Source of the DNA: Siminovitchia acidinfaciens
GTDB lineage: Bacteria > Bacillota > Bacilli > Bacillales > Bacillaceae_C
NCBI RefSeq assembly: GCF_003605385.1
Contig: NZ_QYTV02000003.1
Coordinates: 372,001 to 436,000, forward strand
Length of the DNA stretch: 64,000 nt
Reading direction: 5' to 3'
Part shown: positions 18,547 through 25,705 of the stretch, piece by piece
How positions within the stretch are numbered: the stretch's first letter is position 1
Layout of the letters: every line of letters starts with the position of its first letter
Made by a program: the position numbers and the translations under genes
The notes under the pieces: generated by a model
Database searches by the model: none
What the model was told of the DNA's origin: nothing
What the model saw: the letters and a program-made list of their open reading frames with translations, nothing else

Positions 18547-19473
18547 ATGATCATTTACATGGATGTCATCTGGTTTTTAAACTTCCTAGTCGACAGTTTA
18601 CTCCTATGGGTAACTGCCATATTCCTGAAAAGGGATGTAAAGACCTGGAGAATACTCCTGGGAGGCCTGATGGGCTCTAGCCTAATCCTATTGGCTATCA
18701 CCCCTGTCGCTGCTCTTGCAAGTCATCCTGTGATTAAAATGTTCGTGTCCTTTTGCATGGTTTTGACTGTATTCGGTTTTAAAAGATTAAAGTCCTTTAT
18801 GTCTTGTTTGTTGACGTTCTATTTCTCGACTTTTCTCATGGGTGGAGTTTTACTCGGAACGCATTATTTACTTACGTATGATTTGAAGCTTAGGACGGCC
18901 GTATCGTTGGAAAGTATCCGCGGATTCGGCGACCCGGTCAGCTGGCTGTTTGTGGCAGCCGCTTTTCCAGCAGCATGGCATTTCTCTAAAAGAAGGGTGG
19001 AAGACCTGACGATTTCTTCAATTGAGTATGATGTTCTGATTGATGCCACTATTCGAATCAATGGTCTTGATCTTCAACTAAAAGGGTTAATTGACAGCGG
19101 AAATCAATTATATGACCCGATATCCAAAACCCCGGTTATGATTGCAAGTATTTCCACCTTTAATGATCAGTTGCCGGACGAAATTGCACAGCTTGCTGAC
19201 AAGAAAAACAATCCAATTGAACTCGCAGATACAATACCAGATTCTTGGAGTGAAAAGATGAGGCTGATACCTGCCAAAACTGTAGGGAACAATAATCAGT
19301 TGCTTTGTGCATTCAAGCCCGACGCTCTTTTATTACAAACCGGAGAGGAGCGACGGGTTGCTAAAAAAGTTCTTATAGTTTTTACAGATCAAGAATTATC
19401 CAGTGATGGACGTTTCCAGTGTATTGTCCACCCGGCAATGGTGGAACAGGCTGTCGTTCAAAATGCTTCCTAA
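18547..19473 (+). CDS. spoIIGA: SpoIIGA, membrane protease that activates pro-SigE
   Basis: 308 residues from ATG 18547 (MIIYMDVIW), 7 nt past GGGGGGTC; the ATG at 18517 lies ahead of that site. Five membrane segments in the first half (about 5-150) are followed by a cytoplasmic aspartyl protease-like domain with the catalytic DSG in GLIDSGNQLYDP, Asp183. SpoIIGA removes the pro-peptide of SigE in the mother cell when signalled by forespore SpoIIR. sigE follows 33 bp downstream in the same operon. Confidence 0.95.
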   Translation: MIIYMDVIWFLNFLVDSLLLWVTAIFLKRDVKTWRILLGGLMGSSLILLAITPVAALASHPVIKMFVSFCMVLTVFGFKRLKSFMSCLLTFYFSTFLMGGVLLGTHYLLTYDLKLRTAVSLESIRGFGDPVSWLFVAAAFPAAWHFSKRRVEDLTISSIEYDVLIDATIRINGLDLQLKGLIDSGNQLYDPISKTPVMIASISTFNDQLPDEIAQLADKKNNPIELADTIPDSWSEKMRLIPAKTVGNNNQLLCAFKPDALLLQTGEERRVAKKVLIVFTDQELSSDGRFQCIVHPAMVEQAVVQNAS

Positions 19474-19506
19474 TCAGGTGTAAAGTATATGGGAGGAGGA
19501 GACTGC

Positions 19507-20226
19507 GTGAAAAAAATACGATTGCATCTCACCTATTATTGGTATAAGGTTCTGAAAAAGTTAGGTTGGAAGTCTGACGAAATTTATTATATTGGAGGTA
19601 GTGAAGCTTTACCCCCGCCTCTTTCCAGGGAAGAAGAAGCCATCTTACTTAAAAAACTGCCAAAAGGTGACAAGACGGCGAGGTCTTTGTTAATTGAAAG
19701 GAATCTTAGACTCGTAGTATATATTGCAAGGAAATTTGAGAATACGGGAATAAATATTGAGGATTTAATTAGTATTGGGACAATCGGTCTGATCAAGGCG
19801 GTTAATACATTTAATCCCGAAAAAAAGATAAAGCTGGCTACATATGCATCAAGATGTATTGAAAACGAGATATTAATGTATTTAAGACGCAATAATAAAA
19901 TCCGCTCTGAAGTTTCCTTTGATGAGCCGTTGAACATTGACTGGGACGGAAATGAGCTGCTATTATCGGATGTTTTAGGCACCGATAATGATATAATCAC
20001 CCGCGATATCGAAGCACATGTTGATAAAAAGCTGCTGCTTACAGCCCTTCAAAAGCTGACTCAAAGAGAGAAGCAGATTATGGAGTTGCGGTTCGGGCTG
20101 GCGGGAGAAGAAGAAAAGACCCAAAAAGATGTTGCCGAGATTTTGGGTATTTCGCAATCTTATATTTCGCGCCTTGAGAAAAGGATTATCAAACGCCTTC
20201 GAAAAGAATTCAATAAAATGATTTAA
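19507..20226 (+). CDS. sigE: RNA polymerase sigma-E factor precursor
   Basis: 239 residues from GTG 19507 behind GGGAGGAGGA; the ATG at 19489 precedes that site. The pro-region (about 27 residues, basic and aromatic) ends at the expected cleavage point SDEIY|YIGG. Then come region 2 ([39 protein letters not shown]) and region 4 with its helix-turn-helix ([23 protein letters not shown]). SigE is the first mother-cell sigma factor. It is nearly identical to B. subtilis SigE in recalled sequence. sigG follows after 137 bp without a terminator, so read-through is likely. Confidence 0.97.
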   Translation: MKKIRLHLTYYWYKVLKKLGWKSDEIYYIGGSEALPPPLSREEEAILLKKLPKGDKTARSLLIERNLRLVVYIARKFENTGINIEDLISIGTIGLIKAVNTFNPEKKIKLATYASRCIENEILMYLRRNNKIRSEVSFDEPLNIDWDGNELLLSDVLGTDNDIITRDIEAHVDKKLLLTALQKLTQREKQIMELRFGLAGEEEKTQKDVAEILGISQSYISRLEKRIIKRLRKEFNKMI

Positions 20227-20302
20227 GCTGTTTTTTTCAAATTACTGCTTGGATTTTAACAATTTCACCTTCTGGTTTTTCTATTTACATCCATTTGCCT
20301 AT

Positions 20303-20363
20303 GCATATATTTTCCTCCTGCGGAGATACTTATTTTTAGCAGCTCCTGCTAGGAGGGAAATAA
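20303..20363 (+). promoter_or_regulatory. sigG promoter (SigF/SigG-like) and hairpin hiding the ribosome site
   Basis: GCATA (20303-20307), 17-nt spacer and GATACTT (20325-20331) resemble a forespore promoter. The Shine-Dalgarno AGGAGGG (20351-20357) pairs with TTCCTCCT upstream: 20310-20319 with 20351-20360, 10 bp including one G.T. An inner hairpin AGCAG-CTC-CTGCT (20338-20350) stacks beside it. The left arm lies inside the promoter, so only read-through RNA from spoIIGA-sigE would fold shut. A comparable hairpin has been discussed for B. subtilis sigG. Confidence 0.65.
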
Positions 20364-21146
20364 GTGAAGCGAAATAAAGTAGAAATATGCGGTGTGGATA
20401 CTTCAAAGCTCCCTGTCCTTAAAAATGAAGAAATGCGGGAACTTTTAAAGCAAATGCAGCAAGGTGATATTACAGCAAGAGAAAAATTGATTAATGGCAA
20501 CCTCCGTCTCGTATTGAGTGTCATCCAGCGCTTTAACAATAGGGGAGAATATGTGGACGATCTGTTTCAAGTCGGGTGCATCGGTTTGATGAAATCGATT
20601 GATAACTTTGACTTAAGCCAGAATGTCCGGTTTTCCACCTATGCCGTTCCGATGATAATAGGAGAAATCCGCCGTTATTTGCGGGATAATAATCCCATCC
20701 GTGTTTCACGGTCATTGCGCGATATCGCTTATAAAGCACTCCATGTAAGAGAACGTCTTATGGCAAAAACCTCAAAAGAGCCAACTGCGGCAGAGATTGC
20801 CAAAGAGTTGGAAATACCACATGAAGAAGTTGTTTTTGCCCTTGATGCTATTCAGGACCCTGTATCATTATTTGAGCCGATTTATAACGACGGCGGTGAT
20901 CCGATTTTCGTAATGGATCAGTTGAGTGACGAGCGGAGCCGCGACAGTCAATGGATTGAAGAGATTGCTTTGCATGATGGGCTGCAGCGGCTCAATGACA
21001 GGGAAAAAATGATTATTCGGAAGCGATTTTTTCAAGGTAAAACACAAATGGAAGTAGCAGAGGAAATCGGGATTTCTCAAGCGCAAGTGTCGCGGCTTGA
21101 AAAGGCTGCAATCAAACAAATGAATAAAAATATCAATATCCAATAA
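20364..21146 (+). CDS. sigG: RNA polymerase sigma-G factor
   Basis: 260 residues from a GTG start 6 nt past AGGAGGG. The N-terminus (KRNKVEICGVDTSKLPVL) carries the anti-sigma interaction segment of forespore sigma factors. Regions 2 (NLRLVLSVIQRFNNRGEYVD), 3 and 4 (KTQMEVAEEIGISQAQVSRLEK) are complete. SigG drives late forespore genes such as the small acid-soluble proteins, two of which seem to be encoded at 43758-44116. A terminator follows, embedded in a repeat. Confidence 0.97.
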   Translation: MKRNKVEICGVDTSKLPVLKNEEMRELLKQMQQGDITAREKLINGNLRLVLSVIQRFNNRGEYVDDLFQVGCIGLMKSIDNFDLSQNVRFSTYAVPMIIGEIRRYLRDNNPIRVSRSLRDIAYKALHVRERLMAKTSKEPTAAEIAKELEIPHEEVVFALDAIQDPVSLFEPIYNDGGDPIFVMDQLSDERSRDSQWIEEIALHDGLQRLNDREKMIIRKRFFQGKTQMEVAEEIGISQAQVSRLEKAAIKQMNKNINIQ

Positions 21147-21345
21147 GAAAAGCGTAGGGCGCCCGTCAGGGGCGACAAGCGCTGGAGAAAAAACAGTGAA
21201 GGCGGCAGTATGCCTTCATTGTTTTTTTTTTTGAAGCGACCTCTAACGACTGGCACTCGTCAGGCTAAGGGCAGCGACGTCCTGTCGCTTCTCCTGTATT
21301 GGCCCTGTGACGTCGGTAGCCACTAGGACGTCCTATCAGTCGAAG
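21147..21345 (-). repeat. Dispersed intergenic repeat, reverse copy, with embedded terminator
   Basis: Starts AAGAAAAGCG and shares the 18-mer AGGGGCGACAAGCGCTGG (21168-21185) with 5115-5132. The sigG terminator sits inside it at 21193-21232. After the terminator, repeat-like text (GAAGCGACCTC, GCGACGTCCTGTCGCTTC, CCACTAGGACGTCC) continues to about 21345. The stretch 21346-21435 shows nothing recognisable. Confidence 0.5.
21193..21232 (+). terminator. Intrinsic terminator after sigG
   Basis: An 11-bp stem ACAGTGAAGGC with GCCTTCATTGT (one G.T), 8-nt loop, and a run of ten or more T. It is one of the strongest terminators in the window. Confidence 0.9.
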
Positions 21346-21453
21346 CCGGGCAGCTTACTTCTATTCGAAAAAGCTTCGTGCGGATTTGCGACGAGGATTT
21401 ATCATGGGAAAGTGCTGACTTATCGAGTAATCTTCAAGGAGGTTTTGACAAGC

Positions 21454-21537
21454 TTGAATAAACTGTGCCTTGGAGAACTTAAAGAGGAAGTAACTGGCCC
21501 AATGATGCGCCAGGCCCAGATCTTTTTATTGCAATAA
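21454..21537 (+). CDS. Possible 27-residue peptide, unidentified
   Basis: A strong AAGGAGG (21436-21442) precedes TTG 21454 by 11 nt; the short frame (NKLCLGELKEEVTGPMMRQ, then a hydrophobic end) stops at 21537. The frame stays open upstream to 21307, so a longer product is possible, but that part overlaps the repeat. I do not recognise it. It may be a remnant of a gene once present between sigG and ylmC, or chance. A hairpin follows 20 bp later. Confidence 0.2.
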   Translation: MNKLCLGELKEEVTGPMMRQAQIFLLQ

Positions 21538-21556
21538 AAGGGGTCAAATCCCATTT

Positions 21557-21591
21557 AGAGCCGGATGTTCCATGGAGGAACATTCAGCTCT
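21557..21591 (+). terminator. Strong hairpin before ylmC, possible terminator
   Basis: A 15-position stem (21557-21571 with 21577-21591, one mismatch and one G.T) with a 5-nt loop, followed by ATTTCTATTAT. The tail is only moderately T-rich, so attenuation or a structural role is also possible. Confidence 0.5.
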
Positions 21592-21687
21592 ATTTCTATT
21601 ATCATGAAGGCTGGGGCTATGAGCATATATATGAACTATAAAGAGGAGGCTCTTGTTCGAATGAACGATAGAAGTGGGGGGATCAAC

Positions 21688-21963
21688 ATGGTTAGAATTT
21701 CGGAATTTCAAGTAAAGGATGTCGTCAATATTTCCGACGGAAGAAAGCTTGGAAATATTGGTGATATTGAGATTAACCTGGATACCGGAAAAATAGAATC
21801 AATTATCATAAGTACAACGGGGAAACTGCTCGGCTTTTTTGGGAAGGAAGACGAGGTTGTAATCCCCTGGAATCAGATTATCAAAATCGGGGAGGATGTC
21901 ATTCTTGTAAGGTATTCGGGGTCACAATATACTCAACAGCAGCTCGAAACGCCAAAAGACTAG
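21688..21963 (+). CDS. ylmC: YlmC/YmxH family PRC-barrel protein
   Basis: 91 residues from ATG 21688 behind GTGGGGGG. An upstream in-frame ATG at 21661, with GAGGAGG ahead of it, is an alternative. The core (ISEFQVKDVVNISDGRKLGNIGDIEINLDTG broken by a loop, then KLLGFFGKEDEVVIPW) is the PRC-barrel pattern of the sporulation-linked YlmC/YmxH proteins. Its molecular role is not established to my knowledge. In B. subtilis ylmD separates it from ylmE; here only 98 bp do. Confidence 0.88.
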   Translation: MVRISEFQVKDVVNISDGRKLGNIGDIEINLDTGKIESIIISTTGKLLGFFGKEDEVVIPWNQIIKIGEDVILVRYSGSQYTQQQLETPKD

Positions 21964-22061
21964 ATAATTCGGATGCCGTTCGCATACTTTTATGGTACAC
22001 TTAAGAAAATGTCTTTTTTTCAGGAAAAAACAAGAAGATACAATAATAGGAGCAATCAATC

Positions 22062-22736
22062 GTGAGAGATGTAAAAGTGAATTTAGAATTAATCCAAGAA
22101 AAAGTGGCAGAAGCATGCGAGCGGTCGAATAGAAATCCCGAGGATGTCCATATTGTGGCTGTTACAAAATATGTCTCAGTCGAAAGGGCTGCCGAGGCTT
22201 TGGAAGCCGGCATCCATAACCTCGGAGAAAATCGTGACGATGGGTTATTGGCTAAATGGGAAGTTTTAGAGGACAAGCCGACATGGCACTTTATAGGTAC
22301 ACTTCAATCCCGCAAAGTCAGAGCTATCGTTGATAAAGTGGAATATATTCATTCGCTTGATCGCATGTCTTTGGCAAGTGAAATCAATAAGCGTGCCGAT
22401 AAGCCGGTGAAATGCTTTGTTCAGGTCAATGTATCCGGAGAGGAATCAAAACATGGCCTTGAGCCTGAAAACACTATTGAATTCATTAAACAGCTTGAGC
22501 CATATGAAAATGTTCAAGTCGTCGGCTTAATGACGATGGCACCGTATATAGACGATCAGGAAGCATTGCGTACATACTTCCGCCGTCTAAGAAACCTGAA
22601 AGAGGAAATAGAAGCGCTAGGCTTAAAGAATGCACCGTGTCATGAACTGTCGATGGGCATGTCGAATGACTATCAAATTGCCATTGAAGAAGGGGCGACA
22701 TACATACGTATCGGATCAGCCCTTGTTGGAGAATGA
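22062..22736 (+). CDS. ylmE: YggS/PROSC family pyridoxal phosphate-binding protein
   Basis: 224 residues from a GTG start. The fold is the alanine racemase-like barrel, with the cofactor lysine in [28 protein letters not shown], and the phosphate-binding end [29 protein letters not shown] (read in two parts around MGMSND). These proteins buffer free PLP and affect amino-acid balance; they are not racemases. The adjacent sepF is the usual neighbour in Gram-positive bacteria. Confidence 0.93.
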   Translation: MRDVKVNLELIQEKVAEACERSNRNPEDVHIVAVTKYVSVERAAEALEAGIHNLGENRDDGLLAKWEVLEDKPTWHFIGTLQSRKVRAIVDKVEYIHSLDRMSLASEINKRADKPVKCFVQVNVSGEESKHGLEPENTIEFIKQLEPYENVQVVGLMTMAPYIDDQEALRTYFRRLRNLKEEIEALGLKNAPCHELSMGMSNDYQIAIEEGATYIRIGSALVGE

Positions 22737-22757
22737 TGCTGAGGAGGCCGAAATAAA

Positions 22758-23201
22758 GTGGGCATTAAATCAAAGTTCAAGAATTTTTTCCTATTGGAAG
22801 ATGAATACGAATACGAAGAAGAAAAAAATGAAATTGAACCTCAAGCAGCGAAAGAAACAAAGACAGCAGCATCGAACCGTAAACAAAATGTTGTCAGCCT
22901 TCAAAGTGTGCAGCATTCTTCAAAACTTATGCTGGTTGAGCCAAGAGTATATGCTGAAGCTCAGGAAGTGGCAGACCACCTCGTCAATCGACGAGCGGTT
23001 GTAGTCAATTTACAACGGATCCAGCACGATCAGGCAATCAGGATTGTAGACTTTTTAAGTGGCACGGTATACGCTATTGGTGGAGATATCCAAAGGGTTG
23101 GAAAGGATATTTTCCTTTGTACTCCGGATAATGTGGAAGTATCCGGAAATATTACCGAGATGTTTGAAGATGAGAATTATGAAGATCCGAGGTGGTCATA
23201 A
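22758..23201 (+). CDS. sepF: Cell division protein SepF
   Basis: 147 residues from GTG 22758, 10 nt past GAGGAGG. A short amphipathic N-terminus ([12 protein letters not shown], membrane-binding) is followed by an acidic, variable linker and the globular domain ([29 protein letters not shown], read across two strands; [17 protein letters not shown]). SepF polymerises and binds the FtsZ C-terminus, acting as a second membrane tether beside FtsA. ylmG overlaps or follows at once. Confidence 0.95.
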   Translation: MGIKSKFKNFFLLEDEYEYEEEKNEIEPQAAKETKTAASNRKQNVVSLQSVQHSSKLMLVEPRVYAEAQEVADHLVNRRAVVVNLQRIQHDQAIRIVDFLSGTVYAIGGDIQRVGKDIFLCTPDNVEVSGNITEMFEDENYEDPRWS

Positions 23202-23206
23202 ACGGT

Positions 23207-23470
23207 ATGAATTTTGTAATAGCAATCATTATGCAGCTGATAAGCCTTTACTCATGGGCATTGATCATTTATATATTGATGTCCTGGTTTCCAAATGCAA
23301 GGGAATCCTCGATTGGACAATTTTTGGGGAGGATATGCGAGCCTTATCTGGAACCATTCAGACGGATTGTCCCTTCGCTTGGAATGATTGATATTTCCCC
23401 GATTGTAGCGTTCTTGGTCCTTAAGCTGGCATCAGCGGGGCTATTGGAAATCGCCAGATGGGTAAGTTAA
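23207..23470 (+). CDS. ylmG: YggT/YlmG family membrane protein
   Basis: 87 residues from ATG 23207, 11 nt past GAGGTGG; a GTG at 23192 inside sepF would add five residues. Two membrane segments (about 3-25 and 65-83) flank the family motif (MSWFPNARESSIGQFLGRICEPYLEPFRRIVP, seen as SWFPNARESS and CEPYLEPFRR). The role is thought to lie in division or membrane organisation because of linkage with sepF. A terminator starts at its stop codon. Confidence 0.9.
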   Translation: MNFVIAIIMQLISLYSWALIIYILMSWFPNARESSIGQFLGRICEPYLEPFRRIVPSLGMIDISPIVAFLVLKLASAGLLEIARWVS

Positions 23471-23502
23471 AAAAGGATAGCTGACCAGCTCTCCTTTTTT
23501 TA
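23469..23502 (+). terminator. Intrinsic terminator after ylmG
   Basis: A long near-perfect inverted repeat: AAAAAAGGATAGCTG with CAGCTCTCCTTTTTT (one mismatch), minimal loop, T-rich end. The palindrome could work in both directions. It cuts ylmH off from the sepF-ylmG transcript. Confidence 0.85.
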
Positions 23503-23557
23503 AATGGTGAGGAAGTAGAAAATCTGACTAAGTTTTCTTTCAGATAATTATCGTTAT

Positions 23558-23926
23558 GTCCAGCTCCGACGGACAGGAAGTGCTAGTGCAGGCGAAGCGA
23601 CAGGATGTCACGTCCTGAGGCGGCGACGCGCAGGACGCGCTAGTGCCACCGAAGCGACAGGATGTCGCGGTCTAGGCGGCCATGCGCCTTCGGATCGAGG
23701 GGCACAAGCTATAAGGAAGCCTATATCAGGTTGAATGTGCTCCTGTACCATAGCTTAATTCGAGCAGGTCTCGTTCAGCGAGTCGCAAAGCTGCACGAAG
23801 CATATTCAAAGATGTTTTTCGCGATGTAATTAAGTAAGCAGCTTTGCTGTGGTGGCTGAAATGCTCCCTAATCAAAATTCGCCTTGCGCTTGTCGCCTTA
23901 GGCTGCGCGCCTTTGCGCTTTTCTTA
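23558..23926 (+). repeat. Dispersed intergenic repeat, forward copy
   Basis: Starts GTCCAGCTCCGACGGACAGG and ends CTTTGCGCTTTTCTTAT. It contains two internal near-repeats, GCGAAGCGACAGGATGTCAC and CCGAAGCGACAGGATGTCGC (about 23587 and 23652). It fills most of the 506-bp gap between ylmG and ylmH. A frame at 23849-24037 across its end is not credible. Confidence 0.65.
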
Positions 23927-23976
23927 TTTAATTTTGACGATGGCGTATCCGCACTTGTAAATAGGAGTTGTATTGA

Positions 23977-24753
23977 ATGTCTTCCATATATCAGCATTTC
24001 AGGCCTGAAGAAAAGCATTTCATTGATACAGTCCTAGATTGGAAGGAGTATGTAGAAAATACATATGCTCCAAAATTGGCTGATTTTTTAGATCCGCGTC
24101 AGCAGTTTATTTTAAAATCCATCATTGGTGAAGCGGCGGATGTTAAGTATAAGTTTTTCGGAGGGAAAGAACAAAGTGAGCGAAAAAGGGTCCTTCTTTA
24201 CCCCGAATATTTTGAACCTAGTAATGAAGATTTTCAAGTAGGTCTTTACGAAATAGAGTACCCACGTAAGTTTATCAGACTTGAACATCCCATGGTCTTA
24301 GGTTCTCTAATGTCATTGGGAGTAAAAAGGGATAAGTTCGGCGATATTCTCGTAGATGAAGATCGTATTCAATTATTCTCAAGTGAAGAGATTGAGCAAT
24401 TTTTAATGGCTGAATTTAGAGAAGTGGGACGGGCAGCTGTACATCTTAAAAAGCTTCCTATTCACGAAGCGATCCAGGAATCTGAGGAATGGAAGGAAAA
24501 AGAAATATCGGCTGCATCATTGCGTTTGGACGGGATTATTTCTTCAGTTTTTAATATCTCGAGACAAAAGTCGCAGACGTTGATTGAGCAGAAGCTAGTT
24601 AAGCTGAACTGGAAAACTGTTGAAAATCCTGCAGCAGAATGCATGGAGGGAGATATGATTTCTGCACGCAGGCTTGGCAGATGCAGAATCATTGAATTGC
24701 TAGGGACAACCAAGAAAAACAAGTCAAGATTGAAGGTTGGAATATTAAAATAA
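23977..24753 (+). CDS. ylmH: YlmH/RqcP, S4-domain RNA-binding protein of ribosome quality control
   Basis: 258 residues, starting SSIYQHFRPEEKHFIDTVLD after AATAGGAG. The N-terminal half is the YlmH-specific domain; residues about 180-245 form an S4 domain (SLRLDGIISSVFNISRQKSQ, then VKLNWKTVENPAAECMEGD). In B. subtilis, YlmH (RqcP) helps RqcH add alanine tails to nascent chains stuck on 50S subunits. rqcH is also in this window (44220-45950), though not adjacent. It precedes divIVA in the conserved order. Confidence 0.93.
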   Translation: MSSIYQHFRPEEKHFIDTVLDWKEYVENTYAPKLADFLDPRQQFILKSIIGEAADVKYKFFGGKEQSERKRVLLYPEYFEPSNEDFQVGLYEIEYPRKFIRLEHPMVLGSLMSLGVKRDKFGDILVDEDRIQLFSSEEIEQFLMAEFREVGRAAVHLKKLPIHEAIQESEEWKEKEISAASLRLDGIISSVFNISRQKSQTLIEQKLVKLNWKTVENPAAECMEGDMISARRLGRCRIIELLGTTKKNKSRLKVGILK

Positions 24754-24797
24754 TGTAAAATAATAAAGAAACCCGCCAACTTTAGTCGAACTTCTAG

Positions 24798-24803
24798 TAT
24801 AAT
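24798..24803 (+). promoter_or_regulatory. Candidate divIVA promoter -10
   Basis: A perfect TATAAT 42 bp before divIVA, but with no convincing -35 (GCCAAC at the right distance). divIVA may also be read from ylmH transcripts. Confidence 0.35.
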
Positions 24804-24845
24804 ATGAATAACATATGAACCAGTTAGAGCTATGGAGGTGGCAAA

Positions 24846-25361
24846 ATGCCGTTAACACCGGTCGATATACATAACAAGGAATTCAGCAAAGGATTCCGGG
24901 GATACGATGAAGATGAAGTCAACGAGTTTCTGGACCAAGTAATAAAAGATTATGAATTGGTCATTCGCGAGAAGAAGGAACTTGAAGAAAAAATTGCCGC
25001 AATGAATGAGAGGCTTGGTCATTTCAGTACGATTGAAGAAACACTTAACAAATCAATTGTCGTAGCGCAGGAAGCCGCAGAAGAGGTAAAAGGCAATGCG
25101 ATGAAGGAAGCAAAGCTTATCATTAGAGAAGCGGAAAAGAACGCTGATAGGATTGTCAATGAGTCATTATCTAAAGCGCGCAAAATCGCACTTGAAATTG
25201 AAGAATTGAAAAAGCAGTCGAAAGTATTCCGTACACGGTTTAGAATGCTGATTGAAGCCCAACTGGATTTGATCAATAATGATGATTGGGACCAGTTGAT
25301 GGAGTTTGAATTGGATGCAACTGAGCTGAACTCTTTGGAAGAAGTAGAAGAAATGGACTAA
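24846..25361 (+). CDS. divIVA: Cell pole and septum organiser DivIVA
   Basis: 171 residues. The N-terminal lipid-binding and crossed-loop domain (MPLTPVDIHNKEFSKGFRGY, then DEDEVNEFLDQVIKDYE) is followed by long coiled coils up to an acidic tail. DivIVA recognises negatively curved membrane and recruits MinJ and, during sporulation, RacA. ATG 24846 follows ATGGAGGTGG. The ileS promoter begins at its 3' edge. Confidence 0.96.
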   Translation: MPLTPVDIHNKEFSKGFRGYDEDEVNEFLDQVIKDYELVIREKKELEEKIAAMNERLGHFSTIEETLNKSIVVAQEAAEEVKGNAMKEAKLIIREAEKNADRIVNESLSKARKIALEIEELKKQSKVFRTRFRMLIEAQLDLINNDDWDQLMEFELDATELNSLEEVEEMD

Positions 25362-25364
25362 AAC

Positions 25365-25394
25365 TTGACTCTGCATTTATGATTCTCATATAAT
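25365..25394 (+). promoter_or_regulatory. SigA promoter of ileS
   Basis: TTGACT (25365-25370), 18-nt spacer, TATAAT (25389-25394). The -35 starts four bases past the divIVA stop. It should start RNA near 25401, just ahead of the T-box leader. Confidence 0.75.
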
Positions 25395-25414
25395 GTAGTA
25401 AAATTATTTTATAA

Positions 25415-25666
25415 TATTATGCGATGAGAGGGAGAGTACAATCTCAATTCCTATTGAAAAGCGAACCGGGGACGGTGGGAGCCTGGTAATAGAAGAGATT
25501 GGAAAATCACCCTTGAGTACTTGATTCGAAAGCGTTGCAAGTAGAAGAGAGCGTTCCATCCACGATACGGATTTATGAGCGGACAATTACACGATGTATT
25601 GTCTATTTGGGTGGTACCGCGGGAAAAAATCCTTCTCGTCCCTTTTTGGGGCGGGAAGTTTTTTGT
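25415..25666 (+). promoter_or_regulatory. T-box leader, isoleucine-specific, controlling ileS
   Basis: The T-box sequence GGTGGTACCGCGG lies at about 25610-25622. Helix AATCTC (25440-25445) with GAGATT (25495-25500) brackets a specifier loop, with AGTA on its 5' side. On the 3' side ATC at 25506-25508 is the Ile specifier, closed below by AGGG/CCCT. The terminator stem (about 25632-25658) ends in TTTTTTG. Uncharged tRNA-Ile should stabilise the antiterminator and allow ileS transcription. Confidence 0.93.
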
Positions 25667-25705
25667 TTGTAAAAAATGATATATGGATATAAGGAGGAAA
25701 AAGAA

